Assembly: GCA_937770485.1 (NCBI GenBank)
Contig: CALJHX010000040.1
Location: 1-60,956, forward strand
From: an uncultured Verrucomicrobiae bacterium
Lineage (GTDB): Bacteria; Verrucomicrobiota; Verrucomicrobiia; Limisphaerales; UBA1096
Length of the DNA: 60,956 nt
Reading direction: 5' to 3'
Part shown: piece by piece, positions 44,948 to 54,501 of the stretch
Layout: each line of letters begins with the position of its first letter
Position numbering within the stretch: position 1 is the stretch's first letter
The notes under the pieces: model-generated
Seen by the model: only the letters and a program-made list of their open reading frames with translations
Database searches by the model: none
Told to the model about the DNA's origin: nothing
Translations under genes and position numbers: made by a program

Positions 44948-47134
44948 TTAGTACACCCACGGACGAGCTTGCTTGATGGATAAAGTTCCATCCTTGGTAA
45001 TCTTGAACTCAACTTCCATGGCAAATTTTATATCTTCCAAGGTTGTCCCGTATAATTTACTGAACTTGCTGTGAATCTTGCCCAAATACCGGTTCATCTG
45101 CTCGAGTTGTCCCTCGGTCATAATCAACTTATCATCTTTTAACTGATTGGACTTGCGCATCACCTTGTAATCACTTGGCTGCCACCAATCCAACAAAAGT
45201 TCTTCAGGGATTGAATCAGCGTCGGGATTGGTCACCAGATTCTCGCCAACCTGGGTATTGAGGTAATAATTGCCCTTGGTCTGGTACAGGATGTCGTCGG
45301 TGACCGCTACACCGTTGGCCAGTTCGTCGGAAAAATTGGGGTGAACGAGCACACCAATGGCTGTGGTGAAGTGGTCGATCCGGTAGAAAGTACGCTCCTC
45401 AAAGGCGCGGAAGTTCCACAGGCTGGCAAACACCTGCTTAATCGTCTTGGCCAAGTGGCCCTCGTCCGACTTGTGAGTGAACGAGTCGTACAGGCCGGCG
45501 CCGCTAAAGTCAGGGAGATCCTCGTTATTGGTGCTTGAACGGCAGCGAATCCCTTGGCCGTTGGCGAAGGACTGTTGAAGCTTGGCCAAGTCCCCCATCA
45601 TCCAGTCGGGCATGCTGCCGGACTTGACGAGTTTACGGAATGCCTTGAGCTCTTTGATCTGTTCATCGCGGTTTTCCTTGAACGACTCGGTGCCCAACAT
45701 TGCACGGGCCTTGTCGTACAAGCCATTGTGTTTCATGAAGGCATCGTAAAAATGAAACGGCACGGCTTGGCCGCTGGGCACGGTGCCCTCAGGGAAATCC
45801 AGCGAATGTAGCGTGGCGAGGTTGGTGGCCTTCACACCGAACGCAGCGGAGTCTTCGAAGCTTATTTTATCCAGCGGCTTGATCTCCTTTACGGACAGGT
45901 CACGCTTGGGTGTCTGCACCTTGGCCGGGCGGATGGCAGCGAAATGTTTGTCCACCTCGTCAGCCGAGGCCTCACGCAGTTCGTAGCCGTTGGTGGTAAC
46001 TTTGTAGTAAACAAATTTGCCAATCAGCGAGGTGATTTCCTTGTTTTCCGCTGCACCGGTAATGAACGCGTTCGGGACACTGTCCTGAATCGCTCGCAGG
46101 TTTACGTGCGAGAGGGGCGTTTGTCGCATAGCAGTGATCACACCAGCAACTCGCGGCATTTCATTCGGCAACATCTTGTAGATAACGATGTCTCGTGAAG
46201 TTGGCAATTCGTCGGTCTCAATAAGGCGCAACCGCCCGTAAGACTCCTGCGTGTTCAAAGGTAGGAAACCTATGTCGCTCTCGAGGTCTTCGTCGAGCAC
46301 CACGGGGAATTCAGCGGCATCGTACAGATCCTTTTCATCCAAGTAGACCGATCGGGCACGCGGCATCGGATAGTAGCCAAGCTTACCTTGAAGGTAAGGC
46401 ATTTGTTTGGTCAGCATTTCGTACGAGAGCTTGATACGCTCGAATGGATAACGATCATTCGGCTCGTACTCGAAAGTGAACATACCCGGCTGGCCGTTGG
46501 GCGACTTCTTGAGCGGGCGATAAACAAGCACGCCACGCATTGAGCCATCACCACGCTGAATTCCGATCTGGCGCATGAACATTGGATGCCCCCGGTGGGT
46601 CTTGGTGTTGATAAAGTACAACACCGGTTCTCCCTTGCCCACATCCTCGATCTGGAACTTCACGAACTTCCAATCTGCAAGATGTTGATCGACCATCACT
46701 TCGGGACCTTGATAGGAAAGTTTTTCGAACATCTCCCTACCCGGGATTGAGGCAACACCGTCCTTGAAGTCGAGCTTCCCCGGCGGGATGCGCTCCATCT
46801 CCGGATCATTGCCTCGGTCGAAGGCCCGACCGCCTCGGCCCTTGCTGCTGCTTCGACCACCCGAACCGCCAAAACCGCCGAAACTGGGGCGTAGTTCTTT
46901 ACCGTCGATTTTGCCGTCCCCATTTTTGTCGAGTGCAGTCAGGGCTTTCTCAGCGTTCTGTATTTCTTCAATGGAGATTATCCCATCCTTGTTTTCATCC
47001 AAAGCGGCCATAACAGGGATATTGGGTCTCATTCCGCCGGGACCTCGTTCTCCACCTCGCGAAGGCTGCGCCTGCAATGTGAACGTCACGGCAAACACCA
47101 CGCCAACTGTTTTGAATAGGATAAGTCGTTTCAT
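44948..47134 (-). CDS. secreted PEP/pyruvate-binding (PPDK-N) protein with EF-hands
   Basis: A 728-residue protein with a signal peptide (MKRLILFKTVGVVFAVTFTL then QA). Residues about 40-90 hold two EF-hand loops (DENKDGIISIEE, DKNGDGKIDGKE). A phosphohistidine-type swivelling segment (TPLSHVNLRA) is near residue 345. The last 280 residues match the ATP-grasp domain of PEP synthase/PPDK: FGVKATNLATLHSLDFPEG, CRSSTNNEDLPDFSGAGLYD and KQVFASLWNFRAFEER. The order (swivel before ATP-grasp, no PEP barrel) differs from true PEP synthase. ATP use outside the cytoplasm would be unexpected, so its role is open. Palindrome copies at 45446 and 45581 read LAK. The dus-side neighbour shares its EF-hand module. 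Confidence 0.82.
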   Translation of the reverse strand: MKRLILFKTVGVVFAVTFTLQAQPSRGGERGPGGMRPNIPVMAALDENKDGIISIEEIQNAEKALTALDKNGDGKIDGKELRPSFGGFGGSGGRSSSKGRGGRAFDRGNDPEMERIPPGKLDFKDGVASIPGREMFEKLSYQGPEVMVDQHLADWKFVKFQIEDVGKGEPVLYFINTKTHRGHPMFMRQIGIQRGDGSMRGVLVYRPLKKSPNGQPGMFTFEYEPNDRYPFERIKLSYEMLTKQMPYLQGKLGYYPMPRARSVYLDEKDLYDAAEFPVVLDEDLESDIGFLPLNTQESYGRLRLIETDELPTSRDIVIYKMLPNEMPRVAGVITAMRQTPLSHVNLRAIQDSVPNAFITGAAENKEITSLIGKFVYYKVTTNGYELREASADEVDKHFAAIRPAKVQTPKRDLSVKEIKPLDKISFEDSAAFGVKATNLATLHSLDFPEGTVPSGQAVPFHFYDAFMKHNGLYDKARAMLGTESFKENRDEQIKELKAFRKLVKSGSMPDWMMGDLAKLQQSFANGQGIRCRSSTNNEDLPDFSGAGLYDSFTHKSDEGHLAKTIKQVFASLWNFRAFEERTFYRIDHFTTAIGVLVHPNFSDELANGVAVTDDILYQTKGNYYLNTQVGENLVTNPDADSIPEELLLDWWQPSDYKVMRKSNQLKDDKLIMTEGQLEQMNRYLGKIHSKFSKLYGTTLEDIKFAMEVEFKITKDGTLSIKQARPWVY

Positions 47135-47186
47135 AAAAAACTGCGGGAAATAGATGCCTTTTTTCGCGATAAAGTTACAACTTAAA

Positions 47187-47897
47187 TCAATTGATAATCG
47201 GCTCGATGCACGCAGGTGCCTCGAAGCGGGGGTTATTCATGAGCGGCGTGACATGGTGCTCCTGCATCGGCTCATCGTCGAACGGCCACAGCAACCGCTT
47301 AAGATCGGCCGCTTTGCTTTCGGGCGAGAGCCAGTTGCCGTAGTCGGCAGGATGAACGATCACCGGCATGCGGTCGTGCACGCGATTGGCCAAACGATTG
47401 GGCGTCGTGGTGACGACGGTGAACGTGCACAGCGTCTCGGCTTGCGATTGGCCAAGGCCCGGCAACTCCGGCTCGTCGGTTTGCTCCGGTGTCGTCCACG
47501 TTTCCCACAGTCCTGCGAGGCAAAACAGGTCGCCGTCGCGCATTGAGTAGTAAACCGGTTGCTTGCCGCTTGGCCACGATTCCCACTCGTAATAGCCATC
47601 CACCGGCAGCAGGCAACGCCGTCGCCGAAACGGCTGCCGGAAGCTCGGCTTTTCGTCGATCGTCTCCGCCCGCGCATTGGCCAGCTTGGCCCCGATCGAC
47701 TTGTCCCTTGCCCAAGGCGGGATCAACCCCCACCGCATCGCCTCTAGTCGAACATCGCCAGACGCTTGCACGGCAACGAGCGCATCCTGTGTCGGTGCAA
47801 GGTTCAGCCGGGGCGTGATTGTCGGCGTATCGCCCCTGGCCTTCATCTTCTTTTTGATCTTGTCCCTGCCAGAACCCTGTGCCACCCGACAACACAT
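47187..47897 (-). CDS. SRAP (SOS response-associated) protein, YedK/HMCES-like
   Basis: A 236-residue protein that forms a covalent thiazolidine link with abasic sites in single-stranded DNA, protecting them. The catalytic Cys is residue 2 after Met removal (MCCRV). The other conserved residues are in NARAET (Asn), VDGYYEWE (Glu) and HDRMPVIV (His). The frame starts directly at MCC, as required for the mechanism. It is 8 bases downstream of ubiD on the same strand. Confidence 0.9.
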   Translation of the reverse strand: MCCRVAQGSGRDKIKKKMKARGDTPTITPRLNLAPTQDALVAVQASGDVRLEAMRWGLIPPWARDKSIGAKLANARAETIDEKPSFRQPFRRRRCLLPVDGYYEWESWPSGKQPVYYSMRDGDLFCLAGLWETWTTPEQTDEPELPGLGQSQAETLCTFTVVTTTPNRLANRVHDRMPVIVHPADYGNWLSPESKAADLKRLLWPFDDEPMQEHHVTPLMNNPRFEAPACIEPIIN

Positions 47898-47904
47898 CTG
47901 GATG

Positions 47905-49440
47905 TTACTTTCGTTTGTTTAAATAATCGTCAATCTTCAATTTGATGGATTCATCCATTTTGATGAGGGGAGGCCAGGTGCGGCGATGGCCTTCGGCGGG
48001 GAGTTTTTTTGTGGCGTCGATGCCGAGTTTGGTACCGACGGCGATCTCGGTTGTGGCGTGGTCGAGGACGTCGGCAGGGCCTTTGGTGAAGATGCTGTCG
48101 CGCTGCGGGTCGGTGCAGGCGCACAGGCAGAAGAGCACTTCGCTGGTGTTGTGCACGTCCACGTCGGCGTCGACGACAATGATGTATTTGGTGAACATCA
48201 TCTGACCCATTCCCCAGAGGCCGTTCATGATTTTGTAGGCCTGCATCGGGTAAGTTTTTTTGATACTCACGAAGACGAGGTTATGAAAAACGCCCTCGGC
48301 CGGCAGCGCGATGTCCACAATCTCCGGGAAGGTCATCCGCAGAATGGGCATGAATAGTTTCACGCTGGCGCTGCCCATGTGGAAATCCTCCATCGGCGGG
48401 ATGCCGACGATCGTCGCCGGGTAAACGGCCTTTTTCCGGTGCGTGATGGCGGTGATGTGAAACACCGGATACGGCTCGGGCAGGGTGTAGTAGCCGGTGT
48501 GGTCGCCGAACGGCCCCTCGTCGCGCAGGGGTTCGGTGGGATCGATGTAGCCTTCGATCACGATGTCAGCGTTAGCCGGAACCTCGAGGTCGTTGGTTTC
48601 GCACTTCACCATCTCGACCGACTTGCGGCGGAGGTAGCCGGCGAGCAGGAATTCATCCAGCCCGTCAGGCATCGGCGCGGTCGCGCAAAACGGAAACACC
48701 GGGTCGCCGCCGAGGAAGACGGCCACCGGCATCCGCTCGCCGGTGTCGTAGTAGCGGCGTCCGTGACGCGCGGCGACTTTTTGCAGTTGCCAATGCATGC
48801 CGGCGGACGAGTCGTCGTAAACCTGCATGCGATACATGCCTAGGTTGCGGTCGCCGGTGTCGGGGTCGCGCGTGACGACACAGGGCAGCGTGATAAAGCG
48901 CCCGCCGTCGAGCGGCCAGCACTTGAGGATCGGCAGGTCAAGCAACGTCGAAGGTTGAGGGTCGAGAGTCGAGGTGTCGTTGACGTCGGGTGCGCTTGGC
49001 CAAGGCTCGGTCCGCGGGGCCGGAGCGTCGAAGCGATGAATAACTTCCTTGCACGGACCGGTCTTGGCGCGCTTGGGCTTGGCGTGGCGCAGGGTCAGCG
49101 CTTGGCCAAGCAGCGCAAAAGTCTCGCGGATGCCGGTGGGCGCCTTGGCCTGGATGAGTGAACCCAGCTCGACGGCGGCAGCATCGACGCTCTCGGCGCC
49201 GAGCGCCATGGCCATGCGCCGAGCCGAGCCCATTGTGTTGATGGCAAGCGGGTGCGCGGATATCTGCCCATTGACAGTGGGTTGCTCGATGAGCAGCGCC
49301 TGGCCACCGCCCGGCTTTTTCATCTCCCGATCGGCTAGCTCGGTGATCTCCAGTTCGGTGGCCAGCGGCTGGCTGATGCGAGTCAGCTCGCCCGCCTGCT
49401 CAAGGGCTTCCAGGAATTCCGCGTATGATTCGTAGGCCAT
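47905..49440 (-). CDS. UbiD family decarboxylase
   Basis: A prenylated-FMN decarboxylase of about 511 residues (start ATG 49440; 49464 is possible). The active-site stretch RDEGPFGDHTGYYTLPEPYP is clear, and IVGIPPMEDFHMG and the C-terminal LGIDATKKLPAEG also fit. Family members decarboxylate polyprenyl-hydroxybenzoate (ubiquinone) or the futalosine-pathway menaquinone precursor; the latter is more likely in this phylum, but this is inference. Between CKEVIHRFDAP and LDLPILKCWP is an extra 20-25 residues containing WPSAPDV and STLDPQPSTL. These come from a palindrome copy (48995) and a short repeated unit. Confidence 0.88.
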   Translation of the reverse strand: MAYESYAEFLEALEQAGELTRISQPLATELEITELADREMKKPGGGQALLIEQPTVNGQISAHPLAINTMGSARRMAMALGAESVDAAAVELGSLIQAKAPTGIRETFALLGQALTLRHAKPKRAKTGPCKEVIHRFDAPAPRTEPWPSAPDVNDTSTLDPQPSTLLDLPILKCWPLDGGRFITLPCVVTRDPDTGDRNLGMYRMQVYDDSSAGMHWQLQKVAARHGRRYYDTGERMPVAVFLGGDPVFPFCATAPMPDGLDEFLLAGYLRRKSVEMVKCETNDLEVPANADIVIEGYIDPTEPLRDEGPFGDHTGYYTLPEPYPVFHITAITHRKKAVYPATIVGIPPMEDFHMGSASVKLFMPILRMTFPEIVDIALPAEGVFHNLVFVSIKKTYPMQAYKIMNGLWGMGQMMFTKYIIVVDADVDVHNTSEVLFCLCACTDPQRDSIFTKGPADVLDHATTEIAVGTKLGIDATKKLPAEGHRRTWPPLIKMDESIKLKIDDYLNKRK

Positions 49441-49561
49441 GATGGATACTGGCCCCGGCTCCACGGCACGGGAGCCGAAGTCAGGCAGCAGTTTATTGGC
49501 TCGACTCCGCTAGGCCAAGCCCTACGATGCGCGCATCCAAAGAATCGTGCGAAGGAAGTTT

Positions 49562-51043
49562 ATGAAGCAGATAATAATTCAAGTTTTCGTTCGCCTGGCT
49601 GCAGTCACCGCCGTGTGTGTTGCGCTTAGCCAGGCGCAGGTTGAAGCCAAGCCAAACGTGCTGTTCCTTTTTGCCGACGACCAATGCTTCGAGACGATCG
49701 GTTCACTTGGCCTGACTGACATTGACACGCCAAACCTCGACCGGCTTGCGAGCCGTGGCACGCAGTTCTCCCGTGCGTACAACATGGGCTCGTGGAGCGG
49801 CGCGGTCTGCGTGGCCAGCCGACACATGCTCATCACCGGGCGGCACATTTGGCGGGCGCGAACGGCGTCACAAACATTGCGTAGCGGTAAAAAGTCGACC
49901 GACGAGCAAAAGGCCGCCCGTGAACAGGAATTCAACAATCTCTGGCCGCAGGTCATGGGCCGCGCGGGGTACCAGACTTTTTTCACCGGCAAATGGCATA
50001 TCCAAGCTCCCGCCGACAAGGCGTTTCAAGTTGCCCAACATATTCGCGGCGGCATGCCAAACCAAACACCACAGGGCTACAACCGGCCGCTCCCCGGCAA
50101 GCCGGATCCGTGGAGTCCTTACGACGTGAAGTTCGACGGCTTTTGGAAGGGCGGCAAGCACTGGAGCAAAGTCGTCGCGGACGACGCGGTGGGCTACATT
50201 GGCACCGCGAAGAAAGATGAGCGACCGTTCTTTATGTACATCGCGTTCAACGCGCCTCACGACCCGCGCCAGGCGCCCAAGGAGTACGTCGATCGTTACC
50301 CACTGAGCCGCATTCAAGTTCCTCAAAATTATCTAAACGAATATCCCTACAAGGACGATATCGGCTGTGGCGCCAATTTGCGCGACGAGAAACTCGGTCC
50401 ATTCCCGCGCACACATCACGCAGTGAAAATTCATCGGCAGGAATACTACGCGATCATCGAGCATATGGACGCGCAGATCGGCCGTATCCTCGACGCGCTC
50501 GACGCATCCGGCCAGGCGGAGAATACCTACATTTTCTTCACTGCCGACCACGGGCTGGCAGTGGGCCACCACGGGTTGTTTGGCAAACAAAACCTTTACG
50601 AGCACAGCACGCGCGTGCCGTTCATCGCAGTCGGCCCTGGCATCAAGACCAGCCACAAGATCGACTCTCCGATTTACATGCAGGACGTGATGGCCACGTC
50701 GCTGGATATCGCCGAAGCCAAGCGCCCGGCTCAGGTCGAGTTCCAGAGCCTGTTGCCGCTGTTGCACGGCGAGACTACTGAATCCAGCGTCAAGGCGGTG
50801 TATGGTGCCTATCTCGGGGTTCAACGCTCCGTGACGATGGGCAACTGGAAACTCATTCTTTATCCGAAAATCTCGAAGGCGCGCCTGTACAACATCATGC
50901 GCGACCCGCTCGAAATGAATGATATCGCCAACGATCCGGATCGAGCAAAAGTCGTCAAACGCCTATACAAACGCCTGTTAAAACTACAACACGCCACCGG
51001 TGACTCGATTGACCTCAAGGCGGCTTTCCCCAACCTAGGCTGA
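49562..51043 (+). CDS. secreted sulfatase (S1 family, CxASR type)
   Basis: A 493-residue sulfatase from ATG 49562, 6 bases after GGAAG, with a signal peptide (VRLAAVTAVCVALSQAQVEA). Metal-binding NVLFLFADDQCFETIG is followed by SGAVCVASRHMLITGRH, where the Cys at about residue 84 is the formylglycine site; the C-x-A-S-R form is a less common variant of the C-x-P-S-R signature. FTADHGLAVGHHGLFGKQN is the second metal region. Divergent from ubiD; the next gene is the barrel protein on the same strand. Confidence 0.9.
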   Translation: MKQIIIQVFVRLAAVTAVCVALSQAQVEAKPNVLFLFADDQCFETIGSLGLTDIDTPNLDRLASRGTQFSRAYNMGSWSGAVCVASRHMLITGRHIWRARTASQTLRSGKKSTDEQKAAREQEFNNLWPQVMGRAGYQTFFTGKWHIQAPADKAFQVAQHIRGGMPNQTPQGYNRPLPGKPDPWSPYDVKFDGFWKGGKHWSKVVADDAVGYIGTAKKDERPFFMYIAFNAPHDPRQAPKEYVDRYPLSRIQVPQNYLNEYPYKDDIGCGANLRDEKLGPFPRTHHAVKIHRQEYYAIIEHMDAQIGRILDALDASGQAENTYIFFTADHGLAVGHHGLFGKQNLYEHSTRVPFIAVGPGIKTSHKIDSPIYMQDVMATSLDIAEAKRPAQVEFQSLLPLLHGETTESSVKAVYGAYLGVQRSVTMGNWKLILYPKISKARLYNIMRDPLEMNDIANDPDRAKVVKRLYKRLLKLQHATGDSIDLKAAFPNLG

Positions 51044-51097
51044 CTTTAATACCTTCATTCAACGATAACTTTGATTAACCGAACCGAGTGCCCCGCG

Positions 51098-53311
51098 ATG
51101 CAGCGGGCTTTTTTATTGACTGCACTGGTGCTTGGCCTTGGCCAAACCGCATCCGCCGTTGAGCACTCCACCGTTGCGCCGGACAGCCGTGGCACCTTTC
51201 GCGGGCGCCCCACTGTTGCTGCAGTGCGCGTTGTCCAAGCGCCTGACCTCGACGGCTACCTCGACGACGACGCATGGCACTTGGCTAAGCCGGCCGGCGA
51301 GTTTCTGCAAAAGAATCCCAACGAAAACATCCCGCACACCCAACGCACAGAGTTCCGTGTGGTATACGACGATAATGCGCTATACGTCGGCGTATGGTGT
51401 TTCGACGACGAGGCGGGCCTGATCATTGCACACAACATGGAGCGCGACGGTCCTATGCGTTTCGAGGATGTTGTCAACATCACGCTGGACACGTTTTTAG
51501 ATCGACGAAATGGATACTATTTCTCCATCAATCCAAACGGTGCACGGGGTGACGCCACAATCAGCAACAACACCACAGTAAACGGCGAGTGGGACGGCGC
51601 GTGGATCGCACAGAGCCAAAGCCACTCCTGGGGCTGGAGCATGGAGTTGGCCATCCCTTTTAAGTCGATCAGCTTCGACGAGTCGGCTGACACTTGGGGG
51701 CTGAACGTTTACCGCAACATCGGCCGTGCCGGCGAACGCGCCCAGTGGGCAAACTCCCGCTCGGCCAGTCGCAGCTACTTCGTCTCAGATAGCGGCGACC
51801 TCACCGGCTTGGCCGGCCTCCGGCAGGGTCTCGGTCTGGACATCACTCCGTATGCCATTGGCAAGTATCAGAAGGATTACGATGCGAACGACTCCGACTT
51901 ACTCGGCGATTTCGGGTTCGACATCCGCTACCGGCTCACCCCCAGCCTTACCGCCATGGCCAGCGTGAACACCGACTTTGCCGAGACAGAGACCGACATG
52001 CGCCAAATCAATTTCACGCGGTTCCCGCTATTTTTCCCCGAGAAACGACAGTTTTTCCTGGAGGATTCCGGCATCTTCGGCTTTGGCGGAGTAGGGTCAT
52101 CCCGACGGAGTTCCCGCGACTCGTCAGACACGCTGCTCATGCCGTTTTTCAGTCGTCGAATCGGCCTGAATAGTAACGGGGAGATTATGCCAATCCAGTT
52201 TGCCGGTAAAATAACTGGCCGTGTGAAAGATTATAACATCGGCCTGCTGAATGCCGTGCTCGACGGGGAAGACGGCATACGAAATGCCTTTGTCGGCCGG
52301 GTCAGCCGCAATGTGCTTGAGCAGTCGTCGGTCGGTTTCCTGACCACAGTGGGTGATCCAAACTCAGATGAAATGAACTCCGTGGTGGGCACAGACTTCC
52401 AGTATCGGAATAGCAACTTCATCGGCGGACACACTCTCGAGGTCAACCTGTACGCGCTCGGCACATACTCGGAGGACATCGGCGGACTTGAACCCGCGTG
52501 GAGCGCCAACGCCCGACTTTATGACCGTAACATCGAGTTGGCTGCCAGCGCCATTGAGATCGGAAACGACTTCAACCCGGCGATGGGATTCGTCCAGCGG
52601 CAAGGCACTCGAGTCTATAAAATTGCGGCGGACTATGTGCCCTACCACGACGACATCGACTGGCTACGAAACACCCGGCACGGCTACGAGGCGGAACTCT
52701 ACACCGACCTCGGCAACGATGTCGTGAATACGAAGCAGCAGCTCAACCTCGTGTCGCTCTACCTCGAAAGCCAGGATGTCATCAAGTTCGATATTTCCCA
52801 CCTGACCGACCGACCTAATGAAGATTTTGACATCTCGGATGGCTCGATTGTCCCCGCAGGCAACTACGAGTGGTGGGAGGCCCGGGCGTATGGCTATTTT
52901 GGTATGCATCGGTCGTTGTTTCTGCGACCGATGTATCGTGTCGGCGGTTTTTACGATGGCACGCGGCAACAAATCTCGCTCGAGACCTTCTATCGCCCAT
53001 GGAGCAAACTACTCGTCGGTGGCGAGTACTCGGTGAACCTGATCGACTGGGACGCCCTCGACGAGTCCACCATCAGGCAAATTTCCGGCACGCTGCGGTA
53101 TAGTTTCACCCCCGACCTGGTTTGGTTCAACCTCGCCCAATACGACAACATCTCGAACTCGATCGGCGTCAACAGCCGCCTTCAGTGGGAATACAAGCCG
53201 GGCGCGAAGATGTTCTTCGTGGTCAACCAGGGCTACCTCGACGAGATGACCGGCCTCGTGATGAAAGACTTCGAAGTCGTGGCCAAGATCGGGGCTCTGT
53301 TCCGTTTTTAG
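51098..53311 (+). CDS. CBM9/DUF5916 outer-membrane beta-barrel protein
   Basis: A 737-residue protein with a signal peptide (RAFLLTALVLGLGQTASA). Residues about 30-230 form a family 9 carbohydrate-binding-like domain (PDLDGYLDDDAWHLAKP, FEDVVNITLDTFLDRRNGYY). The rest is DUF5916-type, made of many alternating amphipathic strands. It ends in Phe (IGALFRF), as outer-membrane barrels do. FFPEKRQFFLEDSGIF is typical of the family. A surface sugar-binding or protease-linked role is often assumed; none is proven. It may act with the sulfatase just upstream. Confidence 0.86.
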   Translation: MQRAFLLTALVLGLGQTASAVEHSTVAPDSRGTFRGRPTVAAVRVVQAPDLDGYLDDDAWHLAKPAGEFLQKNPNENIPHTQRTEFRVVYDDNALYVGVWCFDDEAGLIIAHNMERDGPMRFEDVVNITLDTFLDRRNGYYFSINPNGARGDATISNNTTVNGEWDGAWIAQSQSHSWGWSMELAIPFKSISFDESADTWGLNVYRNIGRAGERAQWANSRSASRSYFVSDSGDLTGLAGLRQGLGLDITPYAIGKYQKDYDANDSDLLGDFGFDIRYRLTPSLTAMASVNTDFAETETDMRQINFTRFPLFFPEKRQFFLEDSGIFGFGGVGSSRRSSRDSSDTLLMPFFSRRIGLNSNGEIMPIQFAGKITGRVKDYNIGLLNAVLDGEDGIRNAFVGRVSRNVLEQSSVGFLTTVGDPNSDEMNSVVGTDFQYRNSNFIGGHTLEVNLYALGTYSEDIGGLEPAWSANARLYDRNIELAASAIEIGNDFNPAMGFVQRQGTRVYKIAADYVPYHDDIDWLRNTRHGYEAELYTDLGNDVVNTKQQLNLVSLYLESQDVIKFDISHLTDRPNEDFDISDGSIVPAGNYEWWEARAYGYFGMHRSLFLRPMYRVGGFYDGTRQQISLETFYRPWSKLLVGGEYSVNLIDWDALDESTIRQISGTLRYSFTPDLVWFNLAQYDNISNSIGVNSRLQWEYKPGAKMFFVVNQGYLDEMTGLVMKDFEVVAKIGALFRF

Positions 53312-53356
53312 CGGCTTTACGCTCGAACCACGCGCCATCATCACCCACAATGCCGC

Positions 53357-54424
53357 GTGCACTTGGCCCGGCTCAAACTGCGTGACTTCCGGAATATCCG
53401 GCGGCTCGACGTCGCGTTCGAGCCGGGGTTCCACGTACTGCTCGGCCGCAACGCGCAGGGCAAAACAAACCTGCTCGAGGCCGTTTACCTGCTGGCCACG
53501 CTGCGCTCATTCCGTGGTGTCGGCAACGCGCAGATCATCCAGCACGATCGGAAGGCCTTTTTCGCCGGCGGACTCGCGATTGGCCAGGCGGAGAACGACA
53601 TCCGCTATTATTGGTCGGCGGCCCAACGCAAACTCACCATCAACGAAAAACCAATCCGGCGCATCGCCGACTACCTCGGCACACTTCGCACCGTAGTCTT
53701 TTGTACGGAAGATTCACTGCTGGTTAACGGGCCAGCCAAGTCGCGCCGCCGTTTTCTTGACCTACTGCTCACACAGACCCGGCCCGGCTATCTGGAATTG
53801 CTGCACCGCTACACCGAAGCGCTGCGCTCGCGCAACGCACTGCTCAAGCGCGATTCGCCCGACCTGACGCTACTCGACAGCTTCACCCGAGAACTAGTTT
53901 CTAACGGCGAAAAACTTATCACTGCCCGGCATGATCTTGTCAAAAAACTCTCACCGCTCATCCTATTGGGCTACCAGAAAATCGCCACCAAGACGGAGGA
54001 CGCCCACATCGACTACGCGCCAAGCGTACGCGAGGATTTTGCGGTGGATCTGGCTAAGTCGAGAAGCCGCGAGCAGCGATACCGAACGACGCTCGTAGGG
54101 CCCCACCGGGACGAACTCAATCTGACGCTCAACGGGCGGGCGGTGGCGCAATACGCCAGCGAGGGGCAAAAACGCACCTTCGCCATCGCGCTGAAAATGG
54201 CGCAGGCCGACTACCTCGGTGGCATCCACGGCTCACCACCGATCCTGCTGATCGACGACGTGATGGGCGAACTCGACGCCCGGCGTCGGGCCGGCTTGTT
54301 CCCATTGGTCAGCCGCGTTGGGCAAGTGTTCATGACGTGCACCGAGGAAAACTGGCCCGGCGAACTCACCGGCAACCTTCACCGCTGGCAGGTCGACCAG
54401 GGAGCAGTGAGCAGAAAGCAGTGA
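53357..54424 (+). CDS. recF: DNA replication/repair protein RecF
   Basis: An SMC-like ATPase of 355 residues that loads RecA at gaps with RecO and RecR. It has Walker A GRNAQGKTN near residue 32, the ABC-like TLVGPHRDELNL, signature SEGQKRTFAIAL and Walker B ILLIDDVMGELD. The GTG start at 53357 gives the standard first strand LARLKLRDFRNI. It is not next to dnaA, dnaN or gyrB here, which is common in this phylum. Confidence 0.93.
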   Translation: MHLARLKLRDFRNIRRLDVAFEPGFHVLLGRNAQGKTNLLEAVYLLATLRSFRGVGNAQIIQHDRKAFFAGGLAIGQAENDIRYYWSAAQRKLTINEKPIRRIADYLGTLRTVVFCTEDSLLVNGPAKSRRRFLDLLLTQTRPGYLELLHRYTEALRSRNALLKRDSPDLTLLDSFTRELVSNGEKLITARHDLVKKLSPLILLGYQKIATKTEDAHIDYAPSVREDFAVDLAKSRSREQRYRTTLVGPHRDELNLTLNGRAVAQYASEGQKRTFAIALKMAQADYLGGIHGSPPILLIDDVMGELDARRRAGLFPLVSRVGQVFMTCTEENWPGELTGNLHRWQVDQGAVSRKQ

Positions 54425-54501
54425 GCCTCTGGAAGATCAGCGCCAAAGGCGCGTCACAGCCCCACCGAGGAGAAATACGAGTTTGCTTTGTGTCGCCCTT
54501 T

